Under the pieces are notes generated by a model, which saw only the letters and a program-made list of their open reading frames with translations, searched no databases and had not been told where the DNA came from. Below, piece after piece: positions 18,953 to 28,736 of a DNA stretch of 64,000 nt; positions within the stretch are counted from its first letter, which is position 1, and each line of letters begins with the position of its first letter. Made by a program: the position numbers and the translations under genes. Source of the stretch: Cylindrospermum sp. NIES-4074 (lineage in GTDB: Bacteria; Cyanobacteriota; Cyanobacteriia; Cyanobacteriales; Nostocaceae); NCBI GenBank assembly GCA_003994795.1, contig AP018269.1, forward strand, positions 620,001 through 684,000. The letters run 5' to 3'.

Positions 18953-19963
18953 ATGAGGGTAGTAAAGTTTACTCACTATTCATCGATTATTCATCAAATT
19001 TTATCCTACTCTCATTTTTCTTTATCTAGATTAAACTTCTATCCGTGGACAGATGAAACCGGATCAAATGATCTGGGGTACAGATTTTTTACCAAGGAAC
19101 ACGTGCATCAGAGGCTACTAGTTAACCAATATACAGCAATCAAGCAGTTAATATACAATCAATTAGTGCTTGCCCTAAATATTTATACCAGTAACGGGGT
19201 TATTTTATGCATGGGAGATAGAAAAATTCCTCTACATAAAGTTAGAGATGATGGACGAATTTTATATATTTCGGGTGTAGCGTTGCAGCTATCAAAATCT
19301 CAGAATTCAACAGCTATGGAGATAGCTGGTGAGATTACCGCTCACTTATTAGCAACCTGTAGCCACGTTTTTAGCGTCCAAATAGTTCCCCCTGGTTGGA
19401 TTCATTTAGAATTAACTCACTCTACTTTAGCGGCTTGGCTGCAAAGTTTAACAGCAAGTAGTGCAAAGGGAAATCAAATAATCCATAAACCACATACCAC
19501 AAATCACAATTTTTCCAGTTTGTTTGCTATTCAATATGCCCATGCACGCTGTTGCTCATTAATACAACTAGCTCACCGAGAGGGATTGATTAAACTTAGC
19601 CAAGCCAATACCGGTCTAGATGTTTGGAGCGTCGTCTCCCTACAGCCTATACCTTGGCTCAACTGTGAGCAAAAACTTCGCCTCAATCACCCAGATGAGA
19701 TGTGTCTAATTGGTGAGTTAGTACAAGTGGTAGACGACTGGGAAATTATGGATTTTGGTAGCTCGGTTAACTGGAAAAAAATAGCCATGAATTTGAGCCA
19801 AGCTTTTGAAAATTTCTGGTGTAAATGCCGTATTTGGGGTGAAGTGAAAATTACTTCACCAGAGCTAGCCCAAGCCAGAGTTGGATTGCTTATGGCTACT
19901 CAGTTTGTACTCAGAGCTTTGCTAGAAGAAAAACTGGGGGTTGTTGCCCTATGGGAACTGTAA
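18953..19963 (+). CDS. ArgRS-derived protein: Add-1-like and DALR domains, no catalytic core
   Basis: A 336-residue protein built from the two ends of arginyl-tRNA synthetase. Residues about 60-165 resemble the ArgRS N-terminal additional domain (GVALQLSKSQNSTAMEIAGE matches the VALQLAKKLGKNPREIAEE type, then VQIVPPGWIHLEL matches VAGPGFINFFL). Residues about 190-336 are a DALR anticodon-binding helix bundle (FAIQYAHARCCSLIQLAHRE). The whole class I catalytic core with HIGH and KMSKS is absent. It may bind tRNA-Arg or act as a regulator. The first 50 residues look poorly conserved; a GTG at 19103 preceded by AAGGA is a plausible true start. Divergent from devH. Confidence 0.8.
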   Translation: MRVVKFTHYSSIIHQILSYSHFSLSRLNFYPWTDETGSNDLGYRFFTKEHVHQRLLVNQYTAIKQLIYNQLVLALNIYTSNGVILCMGDRKIPLHKVRDDGRILYISGVALQLSKSQNSTAMEIAGEITAHLLATCSHVFSVQIVPPGWIHLELTHSTLAAWLQSLTASSAKGNQIIHKPHTTNHNFSSLFAIQYAHARCCSLIQLAHREGLIKLSQANTGLDVWSVVSLQPIPWLNCEQKLRLNHPDEMCLIGELVQVVDDWEIMDFGSSVNWKKIAMNLSQAFENFWCKCRIWGEVKITSPELAQARVGLLMATQFVLRALLEEKLGVVALWEL

Positions 19964-20130
19964 ATCTGGTGCTGCAAATTTTGGGTTTTAGATTTGGGCT
20001 GGATCAAAAATTCCCCATTCAAAATGTAAGATTGCTTCAGCCAGTGGTGCTGAGGACAAGCTAAAAACTTTGATCACACCTATTGACTGAATGCATCACC
20101 TCGGCTATATTGGCAGGTGTGTGAGGAGCG

Positions 20131-20182
20131 AACCAGCAAGGGCACCGAGACGAAACACGGCCAGTCGTCGGTGTCCTTTCTG
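20131..20182. other. Structured intergenic hairpin
   Basis: GGGCACCGAGACG (20140-20152) pairs with CGTCGGTGTCC (20166-20176) around an AAACACGGCCAGT loop, then TTTCTGATGATT. It could terminate the ArgRS-like gene on the plus strand. On the minus strand the adjacent text contains CTCCTCACAC, the short motif of the Yfr1 RNA, but no matching terminator follows. Confidence 0.45.
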
Positions 20183-20213
20183 ATGATTATGGGTCTGGTA
20201 TGAAAGACTACTC

Positions 20214-21089
20214 TTAAAACAGCAAAAACTTTTCAATTGCTACTGCCGCACCATCTTTCTCTACATTAGGAGCCACCCAGTTAGCGATCGCTTGAACTTC
20301 TGCTGGTGCGTTACCCATAGCTACACTAATGCCAGCATATTCCAGCATTTCCACATCGTTAAAGTTATCGCCAATAGTCATAACGTTTTTACTTTGTAAT
20401 CCCAGCATTTCTTCAGCTAGGTAACGTACAGCAGTTCCCTTGTTAACAAGGGCGTTAGTGGCTTCCATGAAGGTGGCAACAGATGTTGTGAGATAAAGTT
20501 CGGCTGGTGTGTATTGGCGGCGTAAATTACCCAAAAGTTTGTTGATGACATCTGTGTCATCACACAAAGCCAGAACTTTAGTTGGTTCATTTGTCAAGAC
20601 TTGACGCAAATCACCCACGGGAATCGGGCTAATACCAGAACGTTCAGCATAAAGTTGGGTTTCTCTGGTTAACTCTCGCACATAAAGCTGGTCATTGATA
20701 TAGAAGTGGATAGAAAGGAGCGATCGCCATTCTGGCTGTTCAAAATAGTCCAGTAATTGCTGGGCAATATCCCTAGAAACAGCTAAATGGCGATGAATTT
20801 TTTGGGTGTTTGGGTCTTGAATCCAGGCTCCCTGATAAGCCATTAATGGTAGGGTAGAGCTAATTTCTTGGTGAAAACGCAAGGCTGAACGGTACATTCG
20901 ACCAGTGGCGATCGCTACTTGAATACCATGAGCTTGCACCGCTGCGATCGCTTGCTTTACAGGTTCGCTCAGGGTGTTAGACTGCCCAGCGATAGTACCA
21001 TCTATATCTACAACTAGTAGCTTAATATCTGTTCTAGCTTTAGCCTGATGAAGAGTGGATGGCAAGTCAGTAGCAGATAGTTTGTGCAT
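20214..21089 (-). CDS. Cof-type HAD-superfamily phosphatase
   Basis: A 291-residue HAD hydrolase of the Cof (IIB cap) class. Motif I is LLVVDIDGTIAG with the nucleophilic Asp, motif II is VAIATGRMYRSA, motif III is the Lys in ALVNKGTAVRYLAEE, and motif IV is TIGDNFNDVEMLEYAG. The C2-type cap lies about residues 110-215. Such enzymes dephosphorylate sugar phosphates, flavin or pyridoxal phosphates; the substrate here is unknown. It is a single cytosolic gene convergent with the ArgRS-like gene. Confidence 0.92.
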   Translation of the reverse strand: MHKLSATDLPSTLHQAKARTDIKLLVVDIDGTIAGQSNTLSEPVKQAIAAVQAHGIQVAIATGRMYRSALRFHQEISSTLPLMAYQGAWIQDPNTQKIHRHLAVSRDIAQQLLDYFEQPEWRSLLSIHFYINDQLYVRELTRETQLYAERSGISPIPVGDLRQVLTNEPTKVLALCDDTDVINKLLGNLRRQYTPAELYLTTSVATFMEATNALVNKGTAVRYLAEEMLGLQSKNVMTIGDNFNDVEMLEYAGISVAMGNAPAEVQAIANWVAPNVEKDGAAVAIEKFLLF

Positions 21090-21398
21090 AAATTCCCCAG
21101 ATTTAAGTTCCCAGTAAGAGATTAACAGGCTCTAACAGGCACTGGGTAGGGGGAAAAAAAGTACGTTGAATAGTAACAGCGATTTATCGCATCTTACAGC
21201 CGGGCAAAAAAACTGGATTTTTAGATAATCTGGCTGATGAAATGGGGAACAACCCATCCAGATAACTTTAAGCGGGTTACCACTTAAAATTTGATAGTCT
21301 GACTGGGATGAACGCCCAAATAAACCTACTGCCAAAGTTAACTCAGGAAAGAGTGATGTGATGAATTGGGTGGAGAAAAACCACCCATGATGGAAAGT

Positions 21399-22097
21399 CT
21401 ATTGCTTAGAAATATGGAGCCAACTTTTTTTGCCTTGTGACAGCAGACCAAACCCTGCAATTAGACCGATTCCCAGCATAGCGGAGGGTTCAGGTACTGA
21501 TTTAGTAGGTGTGTAGTTATAGGTCACTGCAAGACTCCCTTTAGCATTGGTCTGAATTTGGGAAATAATATTGCCTGATCCTGTAACCTTCGATCCTGAT
21601 ATAGCTGAAAGCAAGAAGTCCACATTACCAGTACCAATAAATGACTGTAAGTTACTAGTCAAAGTTTGAGTACCAGACTTTGTATCACCTATGGAATTAA
21701 TAGTCTTTCCGGAACTGCCACCAAAATCAAGGCTGTTATCAAATCCAGTAACTTGGTAAGTGGTAACATTGGCTGGATTTAGTGACAAAAGAGTCTGATT
21801 ATTTAGGCTTAAACTGACGTTACTAGAGAGATCCACTGTTGGTGAAGACTGAGAGTTACCGAGGTTTTCAAACTTGGAACTTCCAGTTATATCAGCTATA
21901 AAATCTAAGACTACGCTGTCGAGGATACCGAGAGACGAGTCAAACTTTTGAACGCTGAGAAGAGATGTGAAATCCGTAGGCTGATAGGCTATGGCAGCAG
22001 TGTAGCCTAGAGAAGCGGCATTAGCAGATCCACTTGCTAAAATTACCCCTGCTAAGGTGCTAGTAGCCACCAGGGCATTGAAACATTTTGTGTTCAT
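21399..22097 (-). CDS. PEP-CTERM exported protein (choice-of-anchor E-like)
   Basis: From the ATG at 22097 (MNTKCFNALVATSTLAGVIL) the protein has 232 residues with a signal peptide ending near ASGSANAA. The body is Ser/Asn/Thr-rich beta-type sequence. The C-terminus has the sorting signal: VPEPS, a hydrophobic helix (AMLGIGLIAGFGLL) and basic residues (GKKSW). Such proteins are processed by an exosortase and end up at the cell surface or in exopolysaccharide. An upstream ATG at 22127 is possible but less like a signal peptide. No exosortase is in the window. Confidence 0.85.
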   Translation of the reverse strand: MNTKCFNALVATSTLAGVILASGSANAASLGYTAAIAYQPTDFTSLLSVQKFDSSLGILDSVVLDFIADITGSSKFENLGNSQSSPTVDLSSNVSLSLNNQTLLSLNPANVTTYQVTGFDNSLDFGGSSGKTINSIGDTKSGTQTLTSNLQSFIGTGNVDFLLSAISGSKVTGSGNIISQIQTNAKGSLAVTYNYTPTKSVPEPSAMLGIGLIAGFGLLSQGKKSWLHISKQ

Positions 22098-22127
22098 AAG
22101 AAAGCCGTTGTGTAAAATCTTTTCCAT

Positions 22128-22694
22128 TTACAATTTGTAACCCTTAAAGGCTGTTTATAGGTTTAGTAAATATACTTAATTTTGCTCAATTAAACTTAAG
22201 TTCAAAAAGCACATCTTTCGGAGTTTCTGTAAAGTTGGATTAAAGAATAAAGTTTTTGCTACTTGTAACTGGTATCGCTTCTCTACGAGACGCTACGCAT
22301 TGGCGGAGCCTGCGCTTTGCGCTTACGCGGAATTAAAAATTTAAAATTGAAAGTTAAAAAGTTTACTTTATAAGCTGTTGGCGTATTTTGAATGCTAGCT
22401 TTATTTCCGCCGTAGTGTACTAGTTGTGAGAGTGTCTAGTTTTCTAATTTCATTATTATATTTACGGTGACAGTAATTACACGCTCACCACTCAAAAGAT
22501 TGTTCTACTTAACTTGATATCAAAATAGCGTATTTGCGATCGCGTTTTTGGGGAATAGAACGCACTTTATAAGCGGTTTTTAGCTTGAAGTAGCAATTAG
22601 GATGCTGAAACTACATTGCCGTCGCTAATACAAATTTGAAACTTAAATTTTACTAATTGTGTACTCAATGAAAGCAGGTGGCTAAAATAGGGTT
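22128..22694. repeat. 567-bp intergenic region with dispersed-repeat fragments
   Basis: No gene seen. Around 22268-22325 is a GC-rich fragment with TACGAGACGCTACGCATTGG and GCGCTTTGCGCTTACGCGG, typical dispersed text in Nostoc genomes. At 22383-22425 the sequence ATTTTGAATGCTAGCTTTAT plus CCGCCGT recurs in variant form at 36051-36090, with AT-rich flanks also alike, marking a second dispersed element. The polA promoter should lie in the last hundred bases. Confidence 0.65.
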
Positions 22695-25655
22695 ATGTCC
22701 CCAACTTTTGTTAAACAATTGACTGCTGATTCTTTAACCACAACACGCCCCACGTTCATCCTCGTAGATGGACACTCCCTTGCCTATCGTTCATACTTCG
22801 CTTTTGCCAAAGGCAGAGACGGAGGACTGCGGACAAAAGCGGGGGTTCCTACCAGTATATGTTTTGGCTTTCTGAAGTCACTGCTGGAGGTAATGGCCAC
22901 ACAACAACCACAAGCAATGGCGATCGCCTTTGATTTGGGTGACACAACTTTCCGCCACGAAGCTGATGATGGTTATAAAGCTGATCGTCCGGAAACGCCA
23001 GAAGACTTTATTCCTGACTTAGCCAACTTGCAAGAGTTGCTTCGGGGTTTTAATGTGCCAGTTTTAACCGCTTCAGGTTACGAAGCAGACGATATCTTGG
23101 GAACCTTAGCACAAAGAACTGCCGCTGCTGGCTATAGAGTGAAGATTCTCACAGGCGATCGCGATTTATTTCAACTTATTGACGCTGACAAAGAAATCAC
23201 AGTCTTGTATTTTAGTCCAGATGCGTGGAAGCGCTCCACATCCAGCATTACTGAATTTAGTACAGAACAAGTAAAAGAAAAATTAGGTGTCTTCCCTTCG
23301 CAAGTTGTCGATTTCAAAGCTCTGTGTGGTGATAAATCAGATAATATTCCTGGGGTTAGAGGAATTGGGGAAAAGACAGCAGTACAGCTGCTCAATACCT
23401 ATAATTCCCTAGAAAATATTTATGCTGAATTAGACCAAATTAAAGGAGCCACTCAGAAAAAACTGGCAGAAGGTAAAGAAGATGCCATAAAATCCCGTTA
23501 TTTAGCAAGTATAGTTCTTGAAGTTCCTCTGGAAATCAATTTAGAAGATTGCAAATTAACAGGATTTGACGCCAGCATTCTCACACCAATTTTAGAAAAG
23601 TTAGAATTAAAGAAATTTTTAGACAAAATTAACGAAATTCAGCAACAGTTTGGTGGCACAGTTGCAGAAACTCCATCTGTTGAAATAGCAGCAATACCCA
23701 GCGATCAAAACTCAATAATCAGTACAGATGAAGATCCTGATTTGTGGTTCTTCAGTGCTGCTGATACAGCGGCAGTTGAAAAACAACTTGATTCACCAAT
23801 TCAACCACAAATCATCAACACCGAAGCTAAACTCAATGAATTGGTGAAACTATTAGAAAAATTCACCAATTCAGAAACCCCCGTTGCTTGGGACACTGAA
23901 ACCACTGCTTTAGAACCGAGAGACGCTGCTTTAGTGGGAATTGGTTGTTGCTGGGGAACACAACCAAATGAAGTTGCTTATATTCCCTTAAATCATAAAA
24001 TTGGCGAGAATCTAAATCAAGATTTGGCGTTAACAGCACTACGTCCAATTCTTGAAAATGCTAATTATCCGAAAACTTTACAAAATGCCAAATTTGACCG
24101 TTTAATCTTCCGGTGTCATGGAATTAACTTGGCGGGAGTAGTGTTTGATCCCATGCTGGCAAGTTACCTGTTAAATCCAGATACTACTCATAATTTAAGT
24201 GACTTGGCGCTGCGATATTTAGGATTAAATGCTAAAAGTTATTTAGAATTAGTTCCTAAAGGTAAAACTATCGCTGATATAAGCATTCCCGCCGTAGCAG
24301 ATTACTGTGGTATGGATGTTTATTCTACATTTAGATTAGTACCAAATCTGCGAGAAGCATTAGAGAAAGTTCCCGCTTTGCACAAACTATTACTAGAGGT
24401 AGAACAGCCGCTAGAAGAAGTTTTAGCGGAAATAGAATATACAGGTGTCCGCATTAATTCAGCTTATCTCCAAGAACTTTCACAGCAATTAGAAATAGAG
24501 TTAGCCAAGTTAGAAGAAACAGCCACTGGGATAGCTGGGGAAAAATTTAATCTGGGTTCTCCCAAACAGTTGAGTCAGATTTTATTTGAAAAATTGGGAT
24601 TAAGCACTAAACATTCCCGAAAAATTCAAAGCGGTTATTCTACAGATGCAGCGACCTTAGAAAAACTCCAAGAAGTTGATCAAACTGGTTTTGTTGAAGC
24701 CATCATTGAGTACCGCACCTTAGCTAAACTAAAGTCTACTTATGTGGATGCATTACCAGCGTTAGTACGTCCAGATACTCAGCGGATACATACTGATTTT
24801 AACCAAGCAGCAACATCAACAGGCAGGTTATCTTCTTCTAATCCAAATTTGCAAAATATCCCGATTCGTACAGCGTTTAGTCGTCAAATTCGCAAAGCGT
24901 TTTTACCAGAACCAGGTTGGTTAATGGTAGCGGCTGATTACTCACAAATTGAGTTGCGAATTTTGGCTCATTTGAGCCAAGAACCCGTATTAGTGCAAGC
25001 ATATCAGCAAAATGAAGATATTCACACTGTAACAGCACGGTTAGTTTTTGAAAAAGAAAATGTCACATCAGATGAACGTAGGTTGGCAAAAACCATCAAT
25101 TTTGGGGTCATTTATGGAATGGGAAGTTTAAAATTTGCGCGTTCAACTGGTGTGGATAAAGTGAATGCAAATGAATTTATTAAACGATTTAACAGTCGTT
25201 ATCCCAAAGTTTTTGAATATTTAGAAAGAGTAAAGAAACAAGCAATTACTCAAGGTTATGTAGAAACAATTCTCGGTCGGCGGCGTTATTTTGATTTTAC
25301 TAATAATAGTTTACGCAAGTTACAAAATACCGCCGCAGAAGATATTGATTTGAGTAAATTAAAGAATTTGGGTGCTTACGATGCGGGATTACTACGTTCT
25401 GCGGCTAATGCACCAATTCAAGGTTCTAGTGCTGATATTATCAAAATTGCAATGGTGAGATTGCATGAGATTTTAAAGAAATATCAGGCGCGGTTGTTGT
25501 TGCAAGTTCATGATGAATTGGTGTTTGAGGTTCCCCCCCAAGAATGGGAAGAATTACAACCGCAAATTAAGTCAGTGATGGAAAATGCTGTGCAGTTAAG
25601 TGTGCCTTTGGTGGTAGATGTGCGTGCTGGTGACAACTGGATGGAGATGACTTAA
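22695..25655 (+). CDS. polA: DNA polymerase I
   Basis: A 986-residue family A polymerase with all three domains. Residues 1-300 are the 5 prime flap nuclease (ILVDGHSLAYRSYFAF, GYEADDILGTLA, ILTGDRDLFQL, GDKSDNIPGVRGIGEKTA). Residues about 370-570 are the 3 prime exonuclease with acidic residues intact (AWDTETTAL, NAKFDRLIF, YCGMDVYSTF). The polymerase part has DYSQIELRILAHLS (motif A), RRLAKTINFGVIYGMG (motif B) and QVHDELVFEVP (motif C). An insertion, NTAAEDIDLSKLKNLGAYDA, sits between motifs B and C. Used in replication and repair. It is convergent with the histidine kinase, only 15 bases apart. Confidence 0.98.
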   Translation: MSPTFVKQLTADSLTTTRPTFILVDGHSLAYRSYFAFAKGRDGGLRTKAGVPTSICFGFLKSLLEVMATQQPQAMAIAFDLGDTTFRHEADDGYKADRPETPEDFIPDLANLQELLRGFNVPVLTASGYEADDILGTLAQRTAAAGYRVKILTGDRDLFQLIDADKEITVLYFSPDAWKRSTSSITEFSTEQVKEKLGVFPSQVVDFKALCGDKSDNIPGVRGIGEKTAVQLLNTYNSLENIYAELDQIKGATQKKLAEGKEDAIKSRYLASIVLEVPLEINLEDCKLTGFDASILTPILEKLELKKFLDKINEIQQQFGGTVAETPSVEIAAIPSDQNSIISTDEDPDLWFFSAADTAAVEKQLDSPIQPQIINTEAKLNELVKLLEKFTNSETPVAWDTETTALEPRDAALVGIGCCWGTQPNEVAYIPLNHKIGENLNQDLALTALRPILENANYPKTLQNAKFDRLIFRCHGINLAGVVFDPMLASYLLNPDTTHNLSDLALRYLGLNAKSYLELVPKGKTIADISIPAVADYCGMDVYSTFRLVPNLREALEKVPALHKLLLEVEQPLEEVLAEIEYTGVRINSAYLQELSQQLEIELAKLEETATGIAGEKFNLGSPKQLSQILFEKLGLSTKHSRKIQSGYSTDAATLEKLQEVDQTGFVEAIIEYRTLAKLKSTYVDALPALVRPDTQRIHTDFNQAATSTGRLSSSNPNLQNIPIRTAFSRQIRKAFLPEPGWLMVAADYSQIELRILAHLSQEPVLVQAYQQNEDIHTVTARLVFEKENVTSDERRLAKTINFGVIYGMGSLKFARSTGVDKVNANEFIKRFNSRYPKVFEYLERVKKQAITQGYVETILGRRRYFDFTNNSLRKLQNTAAEDIDLSKLKNLGAYDAGLLRSAANAPIQGSSADIIKIAMVRLHEILKKYQARLLLQVHDELVFEVPPQEWEELQPQIKSVMENAVQLSVPLVVDVRAGDNWMEMT

Positions 25656-25670
25656 CGCGAAACAAACTCT

Positions 25671-28600
25671 TTAAATTAAGCTGGGCATAGGAATTTCTAT
25701 GCAAAATTCACAGCCCTGACCAGGTTCGGAAACACACTTGATTTGACCGCCGTGTTTTTCCACAATAATCTGATAGCTAACAGATAACCCTAAACCAGTG
25801 CCTTGACCAGGTTGCTTAGTGGTAAAGAAAGGTTCAAAAATGCGCGATTCCATGCCTTCTGGAATGCCACAACCATTATCAGCAATGCGAATCTCAATAG
25901 AACTATCATTTACGACTCTTGTCCGAATCCAAATTTGAGGATTATCGGTTATTTCCTCAAACATAACTGAGTTTTCTTGAGCATCGTTCGCGTAGCGTGA
26001 CTCCAAGGAGTCAATCGCATTGTTGAGAACATTCATAAATACCTGATTCATCTGGGCTGCATAGCAAATTACTGGAGGTAAATCACCGTATTCCTTAATT
26101 ACTTCAACCGCTATAGAATTGGTCTGTGGTTGCAGCCGATTTTGTAAAATTAATAATGTACTTTCAATACCTTCATGAAGGTCTATGGGCTTCATTTCTG
26201 CCTCATCAAGTCGTGAAAAAGTCCGTAATGAAAGGACTAATTGACGGATGCGGTCTGCCCCCATCATCATAGAAATGAGAATTTTGGGCAAGTCATCAGC
26301 AATAAAATCTAAATCCAGTTCTGCGGCTAGCTTTTGAATTTCCTCTACTGGCTGGGGATAGTTTTTTTGGTAAAGATGCAGCAATTTAAATAAATTTTCG
26401 GTGTGTTCAGTAACGTAGGTGATGTTGCCATAAATGAAACTAATTGGGTTATTAATTTCATGTGCTACCCCAGCAACTAACTGCCCTAAACCAGCCATTT
26501 TCTCACTTTGAATCAACTGGCTCTGAGTTTGCTGTAATTCTTTAAGAGTTTGGGTGATTTCTTCTTTTTGACGCCGAGTTTTTTCGAGTAATTCGGCTTG
26601 CTGGAGTCCTACCCCCAATTGAGAGCCAATTTGCACCAATAAATCTATCTCATCTTCTTGCCAATCACGGGGTTCAGCATTTTGATATGCTGCTAGTAAT
26701 CCCCAGAGTTTTTCACCTTGAAAAATTGGCACAATCATATACGCCCTGGCCTCCATTTGCTTCACTAGGGCAATATGACGGACAGAACTATTTGTGTTGC
26801 TAGTATCCTTAACAACAAGAATTTGACCATTAGCATAGTCTCCTCCTTGGGTGGTTTGCAGATAATCATCTGCAATTACAGGCACAAGTTCCCGTATTGG
26901 TGTCCAACCATAGGCTAATGACTCAGCTACAAATTCGCCACTCCAATCAGGACGAAAGCGATAGATTGTCACTCGATCAACTTCCAATAGCCGTTGAACT
27001 TCTTGAGTGCTGGTGGCAAAAATAGTATTCAGGTCAAGAGACTGGCGAATTTTCTCCACCGTTGCAGCTAATGCTTTCCCTCTTTCGGTAGCTTTTGCCA
27101 GTTTTTCAGCTTGTATTTGCACTTGCTTCAAAGACTCAGCTTGCTGTAATGCTACACCCAGTTGTACGCCAACTTGAGCCAGCAAGTTGATTTCTTCATC
27201 TTGCCAATAACGAGGTTGGGAGTTTTGATAAGCTACTAGTAATCCCCATAGTTTCTCGCCTTGGGAAATTGGGACAAATATTTCATTCCGCGCATATTTA
27301 CCTGCGTGGGTTCCTTGTAACAAGAGGCGTTCTGTGACTGGTTGGGGCTTAACCATTGGCGTCCAGCCATCAACTATGGAATCTGCTACAAACTCGCCAC
27401 TCCAATCAGGGTAGAAGCGATAAATCGCTACTCGTTCTACTTCTAATAATCGCAGAACTTCTTGAGTAGTTGTTTTAAAGATGGTGTCGATATCAAGAGA
27501 CTGGCGAATTTTCTCTACGGTGTTCGCTAGTCCTCTTTGCCGTTCAGCAGCTTTGCTAATCTCTGCTGCTTGGTCTTGCATTTGCTGTAAATATACCGCT
27601 TGCTGCAAAGCTACACTTAGTTGGCTGCCAACTTGTGTGAGCAAGTACACCTCATCTTCTTGCCAATCACGAGGCCCAGTGTTTTGGTACACTGCTAGCA
27701 AGCCCCAGATTTTTTGATTACAAATAATAGCAATAATTACATAAGCTCTTGCCTGATAGCCCTCTAGGACTTTAATGTAGCAGTCGCTAAAGCCTGTATT
27801 ATAAATATCATTACAAACACGGTAAACTTCACCTCTACTGAAGCGACCACCTGCTGTATCTTGTAAGTAAGTATCTGTGACTGGAGGTTTAACTAAATCT
27901 TGCAACTTACATTCGCTGATATTGTCTCCCAGTTCTGGGTGCTGCAACTGATCTAACATGAGGGCAGACCAACCCTCTGCTAAAGATTCAAACACAAATT
28001 TACCGCTCCAATCTGGATTGAAGCGATAGATAGCCACGCGATCGGCATTGAGTAGATGCCTGAGTTCCTCAGTGCTGGTGCGGAAAATGCTTTCTAAGTC
28101 TAGGGACTGACGAATTTTCTCTACAGTTTTGGCTATGGTTTTCTGCCATTCCGCTGCTTTTTCTCTGGCTTTTGCTTGTGCTAGTTGTGCCGATTGTAGT
28201 TTTACCTGTTCTAGATAATCGGCTTGTTGCAAGGCTACTCCCAGATGTTCGGCGATTAATTGCACAAACTCAATTTCTGATTCTTCCCATTGCCGAGAGC
28301 TACTACACTGATGAATACATAGCAAGCCCCATAAGTCTTTACCTTTCATCAAGGGGGCAGCTATATTGGCGCGTACTTGGAATCTTTCCAGAATTTGGAC
28401 GTGGCAATCACTGGCACTATCTTGATATATATCGGCGATCGCTTTAATTCTACCTTGCTGATATAGTCCGGCAAATTCGGCAGCAAAGCAGTGGTCTCGT
28501 AGTTTAGTTGCTAATGCGGGAACCCATTGAGTTCCCACGTCCTCATAAAGGAATTGTCCTTCCCAGTCCAACTCAGGATAAAAACGAAACACTCCAACCC

Positions 28601-28736
28601 TGTCAGTGTTCAGCAGCTGGCGTACTTCTGTCACTGTAATTTTGAAGATGGTGTCTATATCTAGAGACTCGCGAATGTGGGCAATAACTCTAGACAAGGC
28701 TTTTTGTTTGTCACCCTGACACAGGGATAATGTCAT
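25671..28736 (-). CDS. Four-GAF sensor histidine kinase with a DXCF cyanobacteriochrome-type first GAF
   Basis: A 1021-residue cytosolic histidine kinase: GAF1 (about 20-172), GAF2 (210-395), GAF3 (410-565, shortened), GAF4 (575-740), a coiled-coil stretch, HisKA with phospho-His in GVAHEINNPISF, and HATPase with NVLNNAIDSL, ADNGCGIPEG and GTGLGLSV. GAF1 carries both cysteines of a DXCF cyanobacteriochrome: RDHCF (C83) and SDCHVQILERFQ (C111 followed by His). GAF2 has a Cys (C319) followed by Tyr; GAF3 and GAF4 lack it. GAF1 should bind a bilin and sense blue/green-type light; the rest may be structural or bind other ligands. No response regulator is adjacent. Confidence 0.93.
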   Translation of the reverse strand: MTLSLCQGDKQKALSRVIAHIRESLDIDTIFKITVTEVRQLLNTDRVGVFRFYPELDWEGQFLYEDVGTQWVPALATKLRDHCFAAEFAGLYQQGRIKAIADIYQDSASDCHVQILERFQVRANIAAPLMKGKDLWGLLCIHQCSSSRQWEESEIEFVQLIAEHLGVALQQADYLEQVKLQSAQLAQAKAREKAAEWQKTIAKTVEKIRQSLDLESIFRTSTEELRHLLNADRVAIYRFNPDWSGKFVFESLAEGWSALMLDQLQHPELGDNISECKLQDLVKPPVTDTYLQDTAGGRFSRGEVYRVCNDIYNTGFSDCYIKVLEGYQARAYVIIAIICNQKIWGLLAVYQNTGPRDWQEDEVYLLTQVGSQLSVALQQAVYLQQMQDQAAEISKAAERQRGLANTVEKIRQSLDIDTIFKTTTQEVLRLLEVERVAIYRFYPDWSGEFVADSIVDGWTPMVKPQPVTERLLLQGTHAGKYARNEIFVPISQGEKLWGLLVAYQNSQPRYWQDEEINLLAQVGVQLGVALQQAESLKQVQIQAEKLAKATERGKALAATVEKIRQSLDLNTIFATSTQEVQRLLEVDRVTIYRFRPDWSGEFVAESLAYGWTPIRELVPVIADDYLQTTQGGDYANGQILVVKDTSNTNSSVRHIALVKQMEARAYMIVPIFQGEKLWGLLAAYQNAEPRDWQEDEIDLLVQIGSQLGVGLQQAELLEKTRRQKEEITQTLKELQQTQSQLIQSEKMAGLGQLVAGVAHEINNPISFIYGNITYVTEHTENLFKLLHLYQKNYPQPVEEIQKLAAELDLDFIADDLPKILISMMMGADRIRQLVLSLRTFSRLDEAEMKPIDLHEGIESTLLILQNRLQPQTNSIAVEVIKEYGDLPPVICYAAQMNQVFMNVLNNAIDSLESRYANDAQENSVMFEEITDNPQIWIRTRVVNDSSIEIRIADNGCGIPEGMESRIFEPFFTTKQPGQGTGLGLSVSYQIIVEKHGGQIKCVSEPGQGCEFCIEIPMPSLI

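Noticed and set aside
20090-20130. yfr1 RNA gene
   Set aside because: Motif CTCCTCACAC is present but the flanking stem-loops and terminator expected for Yfr1 are not.
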